From Deltaproteobacteria bacterium HGW-Deltaproteobacteria-6 (GTDB lineage: Bacteria; Desulfobacterota; Syntrophia; Syntrophales; Smithellaceae), in the NCBI GenBank assembly GCA_002840435.1, contig PHAT01000002.1, positions 476,597-540,596 on the forward strand: a stretch of 64,000 nt of DNA, written 5' to 3'. Made by a program: the position numbers and the translations under genes. Below, piece after piece: positions 61,613-64,000 of the stretch. Each line of letters starts with the position of its first letter. The stretch's first letter is position 1. A model generated the notes under the pieces. It was not told the DNA's origin. It saw only the letters and a program-made list of their open reading frames with translations, and made no database searches.

Positions 61613-64000
61613 ATAGAATAAGATTTACAGGAGGAGATAATCTGACAGGACTTAAGAAATTACTCAATGATATGTATATGGCTAATGAATTGAAAAATGG
61701 TTATGGAGCATACGAGATTAGTCACGCTCAGAAGGGCAATAGTGGATACAGCTTTGGTCCTGTCCAGTGGGATTTAAAGAAGAATGACGCTGGGCGTGAT
61801 ATTTTTATTGATATTCTTGCTAATGCAACGGACGTAAATGGTAATAAAATTATCAGTACTTCAATTGTTGAGACGATTAGCGGAAAAATTGTGAAAAGTG
61901 GCATAGAAGGAAAGCTAACTCTGGATGAGCGGAATGTTATTGATCAAGCCCTTTCCAGTACCTATGGGATAAATAAAATCAACAATGCGTATTCCGCCGC
62001 ACTCAATGAAAAAATTGAAAGAATTGATGCTGTTATAGCTGCTGTCGACCCCCCCCAATATAAAAAATTCATCCAGAACAATGACATAGTTAAGCTTTTT
62101 ATAGCCGATGTAGCAGTTCAATTCGGTACAGAGGTTAACAATTGTCTAGTAACCTATCTTGATGGTGATGCGGTGAAATTGCCAGATCTTAATGGTATTA
62201 TCGGGAAGACTGTTCAGATGTCAGGAGAACCTGGCGTTGAAGACCTTATCAATTTTTCACTTGGGACAGTCTATGGTCAGACGAATGCCGGCGATCTGTT
62301 AAGACGATTCAGCAATATCATTGAAACTGTTGGAGTTGATAATGTGCCGATAACGAACGAACTGACAGAGTTTCTTAAGAATATAAAAAGTATAATTTCA
62401 GAGAAAGTATATAAACGAGTCATAAAGAATAAAGATAATTGGGGGCTTGTTGGCATTCTTAAAAAGGCGGGAATTATTTCCCCAGGAGATTTAACAAAAG
62501 CAAGACGAGGGCTCACTGACGCCTCTGACGCACCCCCACCGCGACTGGATCCGCTAATGATCGATCTGGACGGTGATGGGATTGAAACCACTGCTTTTAC
62601 AGATGGCGCTTACTTTGATCATGGCGGTAACGGCTTTGCCGAGAGAACAGGTTGGGTTTCCGGTGATGATGGCCTGCTAGTCAGAGACATAAACGGCGAC
62701 GGCATCATCAATAATGGCGGTGAGCTTTTTGGCGACCAGACGCTTTTACAAAATGGTCAAATGGCAACCGGCAGTTTCCAGGCTTTGGCCGATCTCGACA
62801 GCAATGCGGACGGCAGGATCGATACCAACGATGCGGCGTTTGCCCAGTTGAAAATGTGGCAGGATTGGGATGGCGACGGTTACTCCACAGCCGAGGAACT
62901 GAAGACACTTGATGCATTGGGCATTACTGCTCTCAATACCGGTTACACCAGTACGGATATCTCCGACGGCCTGGGCAACACCCAGGTACAGGCCGGCACA
63001 TTTGAAAAGTCCGACAGCATGACCGGGCAGATGGGCGGCTTTCTTCTTCAGCGGGATACCGTTTATACTATTGCGGAAGAATGGTTGGATGTTCCTGCAG
63101 ACATTGCAGCACTGCCTGATCTTCAGGGATATGGCAATGTCTATGATTTGCAGCAAGCAATGGTCAGAGACGTAAGCGGAGATTTACAGGCGCTGGTGGA
63201 ACAGTTTATCGCAGAGACGGACGCACAGGTATTGACTTCCGCAGGCGGCACAACACCTATCATTTCTTCATCGGGAAATATCCGCAACGCGACATTCGAG
63301 CAGATACTATTTAAGTGGACAGGCGCTGACGTCGTTGATTCGAATAGCCGCGGCGGTTTGTTTGATGCCAGAAAGCTTAACGTACTCGAAAAGATTCTCG
63401 GGCAGGACTTTGTCGGTGCATCGGGTGCAAACCCGAATGCCAATGCTGTACCGTTTTTAAATCAGGCCTATCAGAAATTATTTGGGATATTTTACGGCGA
63501 GCTCATGATGCAAACCCATCTCAAAGATTTTTTTGATGAAATCACCTATAGTTGGGATGAAACCACGCAGAGCATTAAAGGCGATCTAAGTGCTGTCGCC
63601 ATGGACTTTCAGCAGCGTATTTTGGCAGACCCGCCGGAAGGGAAATTTGCATTGGCGGAATTTGTCCGGTCACTTGGTGGACTCAACTCGGAAAACAGCG
63701 TTGCTTGGGATTATGAGAGTTTCAAAAGAGAAATGCTCAGTATGACTGATGATGATGTGTCTTTTATTTTTGATTCTTTAGATAAAAATATTATTGCCGG
63801 TGGTAGCGGGAATGATGCGCTTACTATTAATAGCGCCAATGATGCCTTATATGGTGGTGAAGGAAACGACAGCCTTACCGGCGGAAGTGGTAATGATATT
63901 CTGTCTGGTGGTGCTGGTGCCGACGCGTTATATGGTGATGGCGGGAATGACATTTTATCGGGCGGTACAGGGAATGGTGATTGGCTTACTGGCGGTTTAG
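61609..64000 (+). CDS. RTX (hemolysin-type calcium-binding) protein, 3' truncated by window end
   Basis: At least 797 residues, running off the right edge. The first 60 residues ([30 protein letters not shown]) resemble lysozyme-like or chitosanase-type N-termini. Around 320-440 there are several EF-hand-like DxDxDG loops ([43 protein letters not shown]). From residue 728 begin RTX nonapeptides ([45 protein letters not shown]). Such proteins are exported by type I secretion through a C-terminal signal and fold with calcium. GGTGGAAG precedes the ATG, which overlaps the preceding gene. AT-rich 5' part and GC-richer middle indicate a mosaic. Confidence 0.88.
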   Translation, partial: MNRIRFTGGDNLTGLKKLLNDMYMANELKNGYGAYEISHAQKGNSGYSFGPVQWDLKKNDAGRDIFIDILANATDVNGNKIISTSIVETISGKIVKSGIEGKLTLDERNVIDQALSSTYGINKINNAYSAALNEKIERIDAVIAAVDPPQYKKFIQNNDIVKLFIADVAVQFGTEVNNCLVTYLDGDAVKLPDLNGIIGKTVQMSGEPGVEDLINFSLGTVYGQTNAGDLLRRFSNIIETVGVDNVPITNELTEFLKNIKSIISEKVYKRVIKNKDNWGLVGILKKAGIISPGDLTKARRGLTDASDAPPPRLDPLMIDLDGDGIETTAFTDGAYFDHGGNGFAERTGWVSGDDGLLVRDINGDGIINNGGELFGDQTLLQNGQMATGSFQALADLDSNADGRIDTNDAAFAQLKMWQDWDGDGYSTAEELKTLDALGITALNTGYTSTDISDGLGNTQVQAGTFEKSDSMTGQMGGFLLQRDTVYTIAEEWLDVPADIAALPDLQGYGNVYDLQQAMVRDVSGDLQALVEQFIAETDAQVLTSAGGTTPIISSSGNIRNATFEQILFKWTGADVVDSNSRGGLFDARKLNVLEKILGQDFVGASGANPNANAVPFLNQAYQKLFGIFYGELMMQTHLKDFFDEITYSWDETTQSIKGDLSAVAMDFQQRILADPPEGKFALAEFVRSLGGLNSENSVAWDYESFKREMLSMTDDDVSFIFDSLDKNIIAGGSGNDALTINSANDALYGGEGNDSLTGGSGNDILSGGAGADALYGDGGNDILSGGTGNGDWLTGGL

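Overview
The window looks like chromosome from a strictly anaerobic, syntrophic or sulfate-reducer-like member of the Desulfobacterota (old Deltaproteobacteria, Syntrophales/Smithella-like). This is inferred from gene content and order: a membrane pyrophosphatase, indolepyruvate:ferredoxin oxidoreductase beside an FrhB-type iron-sulfur protein, a flavodiiron/rubredoxin/rubrerythrin set, a methylenetetrahydrofolate reductase with a cysteine-rich C-terminal domain, DUF2232 between rpsR and rplI, and DUF1844 next to ispE. No rRNA is present, so the species is not named.

Region 1 (1-10076) is the right-hand part of an integrative element. It has a P4-type tyrosine integrase, an AlpA-like regulator, a primase-polymerase and a RepA-like AAA ATPase, all on the minus strand. 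A cluster of GGACA repeats beside them may be a replication origin. The cargo is an XRE regulator, an exported WD40-caspase protein, an HGGxSTG zinc-motif protein and several unknown proteins. The right end is a 3' fragment of a tRNA-Asn gene. The left end and the intact tRNA should lie upstream of base 1.

Region 2 (10.3-33.8 kb) is mostly plus-strand core genome: an acyltransferase and a patatin lipase, FrhB-like/iorA/iorB, an oxygen-detoxification run (flavodiiron protein, rubredoxin, rubrerythrin), an OmpV-like porin, mutS, rpoH (minus), a DacZ-like c-di-AMP synthase, clpB, DUF1844, ispE, tRNA-Gln, prs, rplY, pth and a divergent hppA.

Region 3 (33.9-47.1 kb) is mostly minus strand: a CoA-transferase/GNAT fusion, an exported phosphotriesterase-like protein, the rpsF-rpsR-DUF2232-rplI-dnaB cluster, a zinc alcohol dehydrogenase coupled to an LsrF-like aldolase broken by an internal deletion, tRNA-Arg and metF. 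A class II aldolase and a DUF47 protein sit there on the plus strand.

Region 4 (47.4-59.5 kb) holds an AMIN/LysM amidase, an unknown membrane protein, a hemerythrin, a Fur/Zur-znuACB zinc uptake operon with a candidate operator, a BASS-like transporter, sodB, and the minus-strand ihf and trpS-scpA-scpB-rluB-hup genes.

Region 5 (59.5-64 kb) is AT-rich and scarred. A radical-SAM SPASM remnant and a fragment of an RTX gene precede a two-gene unit: a secreted protein of unknown function translationally coupled to a large RTX protein that runs off the right edge. This unit and the cargo end of the integrative element are the most likely places for undescribed biology.
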